Translations under genes and position numbers: made by a program
The notes under the pieces: model-generated
What the model saw: the letters and a program-made list of their open reading frames with translations, nothing else
What the model was told of the DNA's origin: nothing
Database searches by the model: none
In this document: positions 1 through 6,694 of the stretch, one piece after another
Position numbering within the stretch: the first letter of the stretch is position 1
Layout: each line of letters starts with the position of its first letter
DNA from: Pseudobdellovibrionaceae bacterium
GTDB lineage: Bacteria > Bdellovibrionota > Bdellovibrionia > Bdellovibrionales > JAMPXM01
Length of the DNA: 8,308 bases
Assembly (NCBI GenBank): GCA_913774795.1
Contig: CAJYIL010000206.1
Coordinates: 1 to 8,308, forward strand
Direction: 5' to 3'

Positions 1-1
1 T

Positions 2-385
2 GACGTCGCTGAGAAACTCAATCAGGATGCGGCTCTTCGCGAATACATCGGCCCCATCTACTGGACCGTCGGGAAAATGATTTCGCGAGACGACTCAGGC
101 AAACTCACGAACGCGGGCGACTGGGCCTGCTGGAGAAAGAACAATGGCCTCACGGTCGATCAGTGTCTCGAAGGTTATTTGGCGAAGATCGAAAACGAGA
201 AGGGTGGCGTCGTGCTCATGCATGACATCCACCGTTCGACCGCTGAGATGTTCGAGAAAATGCTGCCGATCCTCGTTCAACGCGGCTATAAATTTGTGAC
301 GATGGATCAAATCCCGACGCTTGAACTCTACAAAGTTCTTCAGCCCCTGAAGTACGGTTCAGACGGCAAGGTCATGAACTTCTAA
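2..385 (+). CDS. Polysaccharide deacetylase (NodB-like), C-terminal part, 5' end outside window
   Basis: The reading frame is open from base 2 to the TAA at 383-385, giving 127 visible residues; the start lies upstream of the window. Seen: a Trp-containing segment DWACW (visible residues 40-44) and GGVVLMHDIHRST (68-80), followed by an amphipathic helix and GYKFVTMDQI. This matches the end of the NodB homology domain, where motif 4 carries Trp and motif 5 carries the Leu/Met-His pair that completes the active site. The family hydrolyses N- or O-acetyl groups from GlcNAc-containing polymers such as chitin oligomers, peptidoglycan or surface glycans. The metal-binding Asp/His-His motifs would lie in the missing N-terminal half, so activity cannot be judged. 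The first ATG in the visible part (77) is internal: the domain similarity continues upstream of it. The gene converges on the acyl-CoA dehydrogenase and shares four bases with it. The substrate is not determinable from this fragment. Confidence 0.85.
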   Translation, partial: DVAEKLNQDAALREYIGPIYWTVGKMISRDDSGKLTNAGDWACWRKNNGLTVDQCLEGYLAKIENEKGGVVLMHDIHRSTAEMFEKMLPILVQRGYKFVTMDQIPTLELYKVLQPLKYGSDGKVMNF

Positions 386-1863
386 GCCGCGTTCGTCAAA
401 GCTTCGGCGACCAAGAAGCTCAAGTGTCGAGCTTGGGCTTCATCCTTTGGCGCCGCGAGAATCGCCTTCGCTTTCGACCAAGCCTCTCCCAGCACCGAAA
501 TCGAAAACTTCTCTTCGACTGCCGCGATAAACTCTCGGCGCGTTTCTTCCTTATCGAGTGCCCTCAAAAAGTCGAGGGCGAGAACGTTCGTTGTTCCTTC
601 CCAAATCGAGAAAACTTGCGCATCTCTCAAGAGACGAGGAATGCCCGAGTCTTCGATGTAACCTACTCCGCCAAACGCTTCGACCACCTCGCTCACACCG
701 GCCATGCAGACACGGGCGGAGTAAAGCTTCGAGATCGGTGTGAGGGCTCGAAGAAGAAGGCGCTCTCGCTCAGTGGCAGTGCCGGTTTCATCGCGCCCGA
801 GAAGGTGCGCGACCCGGAACGTCAATTCAAACGCTCGACGAAAACTGGATTCAACTACGTCGAGCGTTTGTTTGTGGAGTGGGTGCTCGATAATGGGTTT
901 ACCAAACGCGACGCGCACGCGCGAATAGCTTTGTGCGAGATCAAGGGCTCGACGTAAGTGACCGATTGAGCAGACGGAGTTGTAAACACGCGTGATGTTA
1001 AAGAGTGATGAGATTTTGCGAACTCCGTGGCCTTCTCCGCCGACGAGTCGAGCGGGTAAGCCGTTCAATCGAAGTTCAGCAGTCGGGAGAGCATCGGTCC
1101 CGAGCTTCTCTTTGAGCCGGAGAATCTCGATGTTGTTGAGAGAACCTTTGGCATCGCGGAGTTCCGTGTAGAAAAGAGAAAGGCCTCGCGAACCTTCCTC
1201 GGCTCCTTCGGGTCTTGCAAGCAACATGGCCATTTGAGACGTCGTCGCAGAAGTAAACCACTTCACTCCGCTCAAACTCCAGGCTTCGCCGTTTCGCCGC
1301 GCCACGGTCGAAGTTCCGCTGACATCTGAGCCACCAGTTTTCTCTGTCATCCACTGGCCGCTCGTCCAAAATTTCGAAGGGTCGCGCGAGGTCAGATGCG
1401 TGAACGCTGTGTTCTTGAGTGCGTCGTCACCGTAAAGTTCGATGGCACGAGCCGCTCCATCCGTCATCGCAAGCGGGCACGAAACGAACGCACTCGAGGG
1501 ATGAAAGAGATAGAGAAGAGCGGCCTGATAGACGCGAGAGAATTCTCCAAACTCCCGGGAGTAACCACTCGCGACGATGCCTTCGGTCGCCGCAGCGGCC
1601 TCGAGATGTCGCCAGCCATCGGACATGACGATCTCGTCTTTTCGGCGGCCGTAAGCATCGAACTGGAGAAGACGTGGCTTATTCGTCTCGGCCTCACGAC
1701 TCCATCGCAGCCAATCGGTCACGGCCAACTCGCCGACGTGCTTCAAATGCGTTTCGATTTTCGCAAAGACGTCTATTGGAAGAACGCGCCTTAAAGTCGA
1801 CCGCAAAAGAGAATCAGACTCGAACGTATTCGTAATCGATGGGCCGACTTGGTGAAATTCCAT
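382..1863 (-). CDS. Acyl-CoA dehydrogenase, AidB/ACAD11-like subfamily
   Basis: A 493-residue flavoprotein of the acyl-CoA dehydrogenase family, which oxidises acyl-CoA thioesters to enoyl-CoA using FAD and passes electrons to ETF. Seen: an N-terminal helical domain (about 1-165), the FAD/substrate-binding signature WMTEKTGGSD (171-180) with KWFTSA (201-206) in the middle beta domain, and a C-terminal helical domain with RVAFGKPI (317-324), EAFGGVGYIED (395-405) and SIWEGTTN (419-426). Glu422 in WEGTTN occupies the place of the catalytic base. MTEKTGGSD, LKEKLG and the long N-terminal region resemble E. coli AidB and eukaryotic ACAD10/11 more than short-chain acyl-CoA dehydrogenases. AidB is about 541 residues, so this is shorter. 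The exact substrate is unknown; AidB itself is linked to alkylation stress. The ATG at 1863 has no convincing Shine-Dalgarno sequence (only GGTGA almost touching it). The start lies just 23 bases after a terminator serving the upstream barrel gene. The 3' end overlaps the deacetylase stop. Confidence 0.93.
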   Translation of the reverse strand: MEFHQVGPSITNTFESDSLLRSTLRRVLPIDVFAKIETHLKHVGELAVTDWLRWSREAETNKPRLLQFDAYGRRKDEIVMSDGWRHLEAAAATEGIVASGYSREFGEFSRVYQAALLYLFHPSSAFVSCPLAMTDGAARAIELYGDDALKNTAFTHLTSRDPSKFWTSGQWMTEKTGGSDVSGTSTVARRNGEAWSLSGVKWFTSATTSQMAMLLARPEGAEEGSRGLSLFYTELRDAKGSLNNIEILRLKEKLGTDALPTAELRLNGLPARLVGGEGHGVRKISSLFNITRVYNSVCSIGHLRRALDLAQSYSRVRVAFGKPIIEHPLHKQTLDVVESSFRRAFELTFRVAHLLGRDETGTATERERLLLRALTPISKLYSARVCMAGVSEVVEAFGGVGYIEDSGIPRLLRDAQVFSIWEGTTNVLALDFLRALDKEETRREFIAAVEEKFSISVLGEAWSKAKAILAAPKDEAQARHLSFLVAEALTNAA

Positions 1864-1886
1864 GTCACCATGTTAAGCCCACGGCG

Positions 1887-1920
1887 AAAAAAAAGCCTCT
1901 GGGCTTTCACCCAGAGGCTT
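1887..1920 (-). terminator. Intrinsic terminator of the outer-membrane barrel gene
   Basis: Seen: an 11-bp perfect stem (1893-1903 with 1910-1920), a 6-base loop (1904-1909), and a run of eight T on the minus strand (A at 1887-1894 on the plus strand, partly shared with the stem). The T-run is on the minus-strand 3' side only, so it terminates minus-strand transcripts from the gene at 1959-2543. It sits 38 bases after that gene's stop and ends 23 bases before the dehydrogenase start. Confidence 0.93.
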
Positions 1921-1958
1921 AAAAAGCGGAGCGGTCCTGGAGAGACGCGCCGCTAGAC

Positions 1959-2543
1959 TTAAATATTAAATGAGAGACCCGCGAGAAGCGCGAGACCTTG
2001 GTAGTTTGAAAGGTCGCCGCTCTGCGAGAAGAGACGGTTGTAGGTCGCATCGAGGAGAACCGACGAGTTTTTTCCGAGAGGAATGTTGCCGCCGATACCA
2101 CCGACACCCATCACGTTGAAGTCGTTCACGTCTTGACCGCTTGCGAGAAATGGCATCGCGCCGGCTTTCAAGAAAACTGTCTCGTGAGGGTTTCCTGAGA
2201 AATTAACCTTCGCGAGAAGCGGGATGCCCCAAGTGTTGATATTTACCGAAGCCGACGAACCTTGACGATTCGTGTTGGCACTCAATGTGAGAATGCCGGT
2301 CTCGAAATTCCAGTAAGACGGTCCGAAATCGGCGAGCAAGCCCGCTGAGAAACCGTTTCCGAAATTTCCGGTGTTGAGGGTCGATGAGTTTGCGAAGCTC
2401 GAGGCACCGGCGACTGGCGCCAGGCGAAGAGCGGCTGCGTTCGAGCGACCTGGTTGTTCAGCAATCGACGTTGAGTCTTGAGCCATCGCTTGACCAGCAG
2501 CGAGAGCGATTGCAGCGAAAGCGAGAGCGATACGTAGTTTCAT
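1959..2543 (-). CDS. Small outer-membrane beta-barrel protein
   Basis: A 194-residue exported protein. The ATG at 2543 is chosen over one six codons upstream (2561) because AGGAGG (2555-2550) sits 6 bases before it. Seen: a signal peptide MKLRIALAFAAIALAAGQAMA with a likely signal peptidase I site after AMA (residue 21) and Gln at mature position 1. The mature part of about 173 residues is rich in Gly, Asn, Ser and aromatic residues in alternating amphipathic stretches (for example YWNFETGILTLSA, GIPLLAKVNF, TVFLKAGAMPFLA, LALLAGLSFNI), as expected for a barrel of about eight strands. The C-terminus ends in a strand with Phe-Asn-Ile rather than a terminal Phe. Length and composition suit the small OmpA-like/OmpW-like barrel class. 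No catalytic motif is visible and its role (porin, adhesin or structural) cannot be assigned. It is monocistronic by its own terminator and divergent from dacB. Confidence 0.8.
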   Translation of the reverse strand: MKLRIALAFAAIALAAGQAMAQDSTSIAEQPGRSNAAALRLAPVAGASSFANSSTLNTGNFGNGFSAGLLADFGPSYWNFETGILTLSANTNRQGSSASVNINTWGIPLLAKVNFSGNPHETVFLKAGAMPFLASGQDVNDFNVMGVGGIGGNIPLGKNSSVLLDATYNRLFSQSGDLSNYQGLALLAGLSFNI

Positions 2544-2549
2544 AAAAAT

Positions 2550-2555
2550 CCTCCT
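2550..2555 (-). promoter_or_regulatory. Ribosome binding site of the barrel gene
   Basis: A perfect AGGAGG on the minus strand with 6 bases to the ATG at 2543. It decides the start codon against the upstream in-frame ATG at 2561, which would place the Shine-Dalgarno sequence inside the coding region and lengthen the signal peptide with MHRRIF. Confidence 0.9.
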
Positions 2556-2639
2556 GTGCAAAAGGCACCTGACAACTGAGTCTGCTCCTCTTCAGCCCGA
2601 GCGCAATTTGGCGCGCTGTCTGCGAAGCGAACAGCACGA

Positions 2640-2671
2640 GAGAGGCATCGTTATTGTCGAGCCCGCCTCTC
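2640..2671. repeat. Inverted repeat in the divergent intergenic region
   Basis: GAGAGGC (2640-2646) and GCCTCTC (2665-2671) form a perfect 7-base inverted repeat with an 18-base spacer. A second short inverted pair, GCTGT and ACAGC, flanks a 10-11-base spacer around 2615-2635. The region 2556-2742 lies between divergent genes and holds no credible coding sequence. The repeat could be an operator-like site or leader structure; no protein family is implied by the sequence alone. Confidence 0.4.
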
Positions 2672-2682
2672 AATCTCCACAA
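2653..2682 (-). promoter_or_regulatory. Candidate promoter of the barrel gene
   Basis: On the minus strand TTGTGG (2682-2677) is followed after 18 bases by GACAAT (2658-2653). These match the sigma70-type -35 at 3 of 6 and -10 at 4 of 6 positions. It would give a 5' leader of roughly 100 bases before the ATG. The -10-like element lies inside the loop of the inverted repeat at 2640-2671. Matches this weak arise by chance, so this is only a candidate. Confidence 0.25.
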
Positions 2683-2731
2683 ATGGGGTCGATAGCCTCG
2701 CCCACGTTTTGCACTCAAAGGCCGCGTCACG

Positions 2732-2736
2732 AGGAG
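2732..2736 (+). promoter_or_regulatory. Ribosome binding site of dacB
   Basis: An AGGAG core within GAGGAG, 6 bases before the ATG at 2743. It fixes the dacB start at the codon that begins a typical signal sequence, and rules out the 45-codon upstream extension, which has no signal-like or conserved content. Confidence 0.88.
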
Positions 2737-2742
2737 TGTTCG

Positions 2743-4257
2743 ATGAAACAAGTGTCGAAAGTTTTGACGGTTCTGGGAGTGGCTCTGGCGGGCGCAGCCG
2801 GTTGCGCACGTCAATCCAACGACTTGGTCATCCAACCCGGAGCAGACGGCACGCTGATCGCTCTGGGTGCGGCCGTGGATGGCCAGATCACTTCAGGCTC
2901 ATCGACGTTCAGTTTCTCGCACTCAAAAAAACTTTCGATCGGCGCCGCAACGGGCGGGCCCGCGCCTGCCGTGGAGAACGAATCAAAGTCGTTTAAGCCT
3001 GCTTCCATCACCAAGCTCGTCACGACCTCTCTCGGGTTAAAAACGTTGGGTCCAGACTTCGTCTTTACGACCCACGTCTCTTGGGTGCCGGCCGGAGAGG
3101 GCGCCGCACAAAAGATGGTGATCGTTGCCGACGGAGATCCGCAAGTGGTGCGGGCTCGATCGGGCGACGGCGTCGCTCAACAAGAAGTGTTTAACTCGAT
3201 CGTCCAACAACTGCGCGCCCGGGGCGTGACTCACATCGAAGGAACGCTCACCCTGATCTCCGCTGATGAACGCCACGACATTGCAATCCCGGCGAGCGGA
3301 ATGGAAGATTCAGATTCAGCGACGTGTTTCGGAGCCATCTCTCAATCGTTTAATTTCTCGTGGAACTGCGCGCAGCTCTCCATCGATTCGCACGGAGCAC
3401 GTTGGGCCGATTCGGCTCTCCAGTTTCCGATCGAAGGCGGGAGCGGCGTCGGGCCGCGCTTTGGCAACGACGGTCGGGTCGTCAGTTTTATCGCCGGCCG
3501 AAAAGGCGACTACTCCGTTCCGATCCCCGAGGTAAAGCCTTGGTACGGGCGTGCTCTTCTCCAGCACCTCGCCAAGAACGGTATTACCACCGACAACGTG
3601 ACGCTCGAGATGCCAACCGGATCATCGGCGTCGGTCATCAAATCGGCTCTTCCCGCGCCGACGGCCAACGGGCCCTCCTTCGTCATCGAGAGCGAGCCGC
3701 TGTCATCGCTTGTGCGTTACACGAATAAGCCCTCTGATAATTACTTCGCTGATGCGATCTTCAAAACCCTCGGCGCTCATCACGGCACTCACTCTGACCT
3801 GCGCACCGAGGGCCAAGCTGCGATTCGCGAAGGAATCGCGAATTGGCTTTCGCGCGAACCAAGTTTCGCGAGCGAAGTTCATCTCGTGGACGGAGCTGGT
3901 CTCTCGCACGATAACCGCGTGACGGCGAGATCTTATTTGGCCCTTTTGACGGCGTTCACGCGCGAGCCGTGGTTTCCCGCGCTCTGGGAATCACTGCCGA
4001 TCGCGGGCACCGACGGGACATTGAAAGTGAAAATGGTAGGATCAACCGCCCAAGGGCGCGTGCGCGCGAAGACCGGCACACTAAACGGATCTTACCAGTT
4101 GGCCGGCTACGTTCCGAAGTACGGCGCAAATGGACAAATCGAAGAGTATGTTCCCTTCGTGATCTTAAGCGCGGTTTCACCTAGTCAACGCTTCGATGTC
4201 TTTGAATTACAGACCGATGTCGCAACGAAACTTCTGAAGCTCGTTAACGCAAACTAA
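2743..4257 (+). CDS. dacB: D-alanyl-D-alanine carboxypeptidase/endopeptidase, PBP4 family (peptidase S13)
   Basis: A 504-residue penicillin-binding protein of the low-molecular-mass class C (PBP4/DacB) type. It cleaves the terminal D-Ala or D,D-cross-links of peptidoglycan in the periplasm. All three active-site motifs are seen: SITK (88-91, nucleophile Ser88 and Lys91), SDN (331-333) and KTG (443-445). Family flags are FKPASITKLV, DGAGLSHDNRVTAR near 383-396 and GTDGTL before KTG. The long insert between SxxK and SxN (about 240 residues) is characteristic of S13 enzymes. The N-terminus MKQVSKVLTVLGVALAGAAGC is a signal peptide with a loose lipobox (AAG before Cys21), so lipidation is possible but Ala at -3 is not ideal. 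The start is set by an AGGAG 6 bases upstream. The gene is divergent from the barrel gene, and its last 14 bases overlap the convergent glycosyltransferase. Length is normal for the family. Confidence 0.95.
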   Translation: MKQVSKVLTVLGVALAGAAGCARQSNDLVIQPGADGTLIALGAAVDGQITSGSSTFSFSHSKKLSIGAATGGPAPAVENESKSFKPASITKLVTTSLGLKTLGPDFVFTTHVSWVPAGEGAAQKMVIVADGDPQVVRARSGDGVAQQEVFNSIVQQLRARGVTHIEGTLTLISADERHDIAIPASGMEDSDSATCFGAISQSFNFSWNCAQLSIDSHGARWADSALQFPIEGGSGVGPRFGNDGRVVSFIAGRKGDYSVPIPEVKPWYGRALLQHLAKNGITTDNVTLEMPTGSSASVIKSALPAPTANGPSFVIESEPLSSLVRYTNKPSDNYFADAIFKTLGAHHGTHSDLRTEGQAAIREGIANWLSREPSFASEVHLVDGAGLSHDNRVTARSYLALLTAFTREPWFPALWESLPIAGTDGTLKVKMVGSTAQGRVRAKTGTLNGSYQLAGYVPKYGANGQIEEYVPFVILSAVSPSQRFDVFELQTDVATKLLKLVNAN

Positions 4258-5248
4258 GCGCGGCGCTTAAGGCCGCCGCGTGGGCTCTAGCGGCGTCGCT
4301 CAAGCGGCGACGCCAGCGTCCTCCGAAAAAGGCTTTGAGCATCCTCGTAGGTGTGAGATCAGGTCTCCGGTAGATCACTTTTTTTGAAGCCAACGAAGCT
4401 TGGTAAAGGTCGCTGTCTTTTAAACCCAACCCATAACCAAATGAATGAAAGCGCCTGTAGGTACGAACAGCGATGCGAAACAGCGCTGTTTGCTCCACGT
4501 GGGCACGCCGAAAGGTCTCTTCAAGCGGCAATTGCGAATTCCACTGGGGCCGCGGAGGGGCCGTGTCGTGTTCGGCCAGTCCTTTTCCATAACCTTGATA
4601 GAATGCTCGTTTCGCTAACTCAAAGAAGGAGACTTGGGCGCGATGTTCGACGGAAAGTGCGTCGAAGAGGAGAAAGAGGTTTTGCTCACTTCGCAATCTC
4701 GTGAACAGAGAAAGCTCACTTCCACCGAACACGACTCGATCATCAAAGCGATGGTGAGATTCGAGCTGGGATGCTTTTAGCGAAACGTTGCCTGCTCGCA
4801 AGAGTCGAGCTTCGTCGCGCTCGCCGACCGTTGCTCGCAGTTCGTGATCGAGAATCCAGTGATAGGCCGCTTCGATTGGCGTCAGTGAATCCTTCGGGAC
4901 ATATCCGCCGCCGATGGCGATCGCTTCAGGATGACGAGCATGGGCGCGCGCGATTTTGTGCAGGAACTCTCGATCGGTGACGAACGTATCATCGTCGAGC
5001 AAAACGACGATTTCGCCGCGGGCCCGATCGAGGCCCTTGTTGCGCGCGATATTGACGCCGAGTTTTCCCGTTTCATGAAAACGAAAATGAGGCCCAAAAG
5101 ATTCAACTATTTTTTTAAGACCGGCCTCAGGCAAATTTGCGACGACGAGAACTTCGTAAGGCACCGACGTTTGCTGATTTGCAAGCGAACCTAAAAGCGC
5201 CCTTAAACGTGTCTGTCGCCGAAATGTCGGGATGACGACTGAAATCAT
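4244..5248 (-). CDS. Family 2 glycosyltransferase (GT-A fold)
   Basis: A 334-residue enzyme predicted to transfer a sugar from a nucleotide-sugar donor to a growing glycan or lipid acceptor at the cytoplasmic face. Seen: the start-of-domain strand ISVVIPTFRR (2-11), the GT2 signature NIARNKGLDRARGEIVVLLDDD (67-87, where D85-D87 form the metal- and donor-binding DxD), AGNVSLKAS (152-160), FGGSELSLFTRLR (174-186; the place of the usual GGEDxdLxxR catalytic region, with Glu178) and EHR (201-203). The C-terminal 60 residues are basic and Ala/Arg-rich, without a clear membrane span. The ATG at 5248 is chosen because it begins exactly at the first GT-A strand and overlaps the upstream TGA as ATGA. 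The upstream extension to 5341 lies inside the preceding gene. The same transcript probably carries the radical-SAM-like/GT2 gene. Sugar and acceptor are not determinable. Confidence 0.92.
   Translation of the reverse strand: MISVVIPTFRRQTRLRALLGSLANQQTSVPYEVLVVANLPEAGLKKIVESFGPHFRFHETGKLGVNIARNKGLDRARGEIVVLLDDDTFVTDREFLHKIARAHARHPEAIAIGGGYVPKDSLTPIEAAYHWILDHELRATVGERDEARLLRAGNVSLKASQLESHHRFDDRVVFGGSELSLFTRLRSEQNLFLLFDALSVEHRAQVSFFELAKRAFYQGYGKGLAEHDTAPPRPQWNSQLPLEETFRRAHVEQTALFRIAVRTYRRFHSFGYGLGLKDSDLYQASLASKKVIYRRPDLTPTRMLKAFFGGRWRRRLSDAARAHAAALSAALSLR
4259..4314. repeat. Two tandem GC-rich hairpins just after the dacB stop
   Basis: Inverted repeat one pairs 4259-4265 with 4274-4280 (7 bp, 8-base loop). 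Inverted repeat two pairs 4292-4299 with 4307-4314 (8 bp perfect, 7-base loop). Both lie within the last 25 codons of the convergent glycosyltransferase gene and encode part of its Ala/Arg-rich tail. No T-run follows on either strand, so they are not classical intrinsic terminators. They might stabilise or slow the dacB transcript 3' end, or may simply reflect GC-rich Ala/Arg codons. Confidence 0.4.
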
Positions 5249-6615
5249 GAATGCACCACATGGCGTGCAGCGCGCGCGATCTCGAATTTGAGTTTTGCCC
5301 TCGCAATGGCGTTTCGAACAGGCTTCAAAAGCGCCAACCACGAATAGAGTTTGCGCGCGAAAGGTTGAGGGCCCATGAGCGCGAAGTTTTGGCGATAAAA
5401 ATCGTGATCAAGGGTCGTGAGATAAAAATCTTGAGCGGCCTTCCGGCGCAGAGGCGTTACCTTCGGCGCAAGCGCCTGAACATCGGCCTTATCGGTATCG
5501 CCTAGAACCCACAGAGTCGGGGCCGCTTTGCACTCGAGCTGTAAGAATTCAAAACCTGTTTGCTCTGTCTCGATGAACCCACCGAGAGCGAAGAACTCTC
5601 GAAGTGAAATGAGATGAGCGCAAAGGGTCGGTTGATCGCTACGACGCGAGTCGATTTTGAGAAAGGGTTCAGAGCGCTCCGCGCAGCGTTTCAAGAGCTC
5701 GCGTTCGACCGGAAAATTTTCGGAAAGGAAGAGAAGCCGTGAGCCGCGTGCGTACCGAGCGGCGATATTGAAGGCTTGAGCTTGCCGAAACCCTGGCTCG
5801 CCCCAACACTCAGCGAGCTTCAAGATCTGCACATTCGATTTCGCATTGACCGACTCCAGGAATTCGTCGGAGACCCGGTCACAAGCGATGATAATTTCGA
5901 ATTTTTCGCGCGCGATCGATTGGTCGTCCAGCCCCTTAATCGTTTTTGTAATTTCAGATTCATTTCGTACTGCCACGACGACTGAAGTTTCGATCTTTTG
6001 GTCGTGACCCGATTTATACAAAAGAGTCTCGCGAACGCCAGGCATTGAGCCGATCGTCTCTCGAAAGAGTTCTTGATACGGGCGAAGTCGACGGTTGGCG
6101 ACAAACAAAAACACGTCATCAGGCGTCAGGGCAAATTCGAACGACGACGAAAAAGGCGTGAGAACTTCGAGACCGCGTCTCCACGCAAACGGAAGAGAGT
6201 CGTAAAGCAAATTCGCATCGACGAGCGACGAAGGAATTAGCACGCACTTAAAATCGAGAGACGACTCGAGAGCCACCTCAGGGATGGCCTCGGTCACCAC
6301 GACTTCGAATCGAGCGTTTCGATACTCGAGCGTCGAAAGAAGTTCGCTATGGCTCGCCAGTTGCGAAGGTCGCAAGCGCACGAGCGGAGTGAGGCCGCGT
6401 CGCGAGGCTTCGAAGCAAAACTGAGCCGCCTCGGGGTGATTGAGAAAGTTGGGCGGAAAAACGATCGTCTTGGCGCATGCGAAGGTTGCGCGATCTAGCT
6501 CTTTCAGAAATTCAGGGAAGGTGAGTCGGTGAGGTCTTAAGCAACCGAGTGCCCCGCAGAGTTTGCACTCTGAGTCGCACTCGCTCAAAACTGGAAGGTG
6601 ATATCGACTCTCCAC
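5245..6615 (-). CDS. Fusion of a radical-SAM-like N-terminal domain and a degenerate GT2 glycosyltransferase domain
   Basis: A 456-residue two-part protein. N-terminal part (1-205): CDSECKLC (13-20) is the CX3CX2C spacing that binds the 4Fe-4S cluster in radical SAM enzymes, near the N-terminus as usual, with another Cys at 25. About 30 residues later TIVFPPNFLNHPEA (50-63) resembles the strand and loop that normally carry GGE and HPE, but with PPN in place of GGE. Alternating beta/alpha segments follow. C-terminal part (210-456): SVVVAVRNES (211-220), EIIIACD (240-246), AFNIAARYARGSRLLFLSEN (281-300) and LGGFIETEQTGFEFL (344-358) follow the GT2 plan, with the DxD replaced by SEN. Neither half has a perfect active site, so it may be an accessory, sensing or diverged protein. 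The GTG at 6615 is used because a TAG lies in frame five codons upstream and no other start occurs before the Cys motif. It is translationally coupled to the next GT2 gene. Confidence 0.75.
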   Translation of the reverse strand: MESRYHLPVLSECDSECKLCGALGCLRPHRLTFPEFLKELDRATFACAKTIVFPPNFLNHPEAAQFCFEASRRGLTPLVRLRPSQLASHSELLSTLEYRNARFEVVVTEAIPEVALESSLDFKCVLIPSSLVDANLLYDSLPFAWRRGLEVLTPFSSSFEFALTPDDVFLFVANRRLRPYQELFRETIGSMPGVRETLLYKSGHDQKIETSVVVAVRNESEITKTIKGLDDQSIAREKFEIIIACDRVSDEFLESVNAKSNVQILKLAECWGEPGFRQAQAFNIAARYARGSRLLFLSENFPVERELLKRCAERSEPFLKIDSRRSDQPTLCAHLISLREFFALGGFIETEQTGFEFLQLECKAAPTLWVLGDTDKADVQALAPKVTPLRRKAAQDFYLTTLDHDFYRQNFALMGPQPFARKLYSWLALLKPVRNAIARAKLKFEIARAARHVVHS

Positions 6616-6694
6616 CTTTAAACGCTAATCCTCACGGGCCGCCGGTGGCAAACAACCAGTGGGAAACTGGACGTACTTAGCGTGCGAACGGAAC

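Noticed and set aside
424..957. A 177-codon plus-strand open frame opposite the dehydrogenase, with others at 1396-1794
   Set aside because: The translations are Arg/Ser-rich with no motif, and they lie fully antisense to a gene with clear family motifs, so they are shadows of its codon bias.
2608..2742. A 45-codon N-terminal extension of dacB
   Set aside because: The ATG at 2743 has an AGGAG and begins a signal sequence; an extension would bury that signal.
2458..2835. A 125-codon minus-strand frame across the divergent intergenic region
   Set aside because: It overlaps the 5' ends of both the barrel and dacB genes in other frames and its peptide is irregular and Arg/Cys-rich.
5249..5341. 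A 31-codon N-terminal extension of the GT2 glycosyltransferase
   Set aside because: It overlaps the preceding gene in another frame, is unlike any GT2 N-terminus, and the ATGA junction with ISVVIPTF right after the Met marks the true start.
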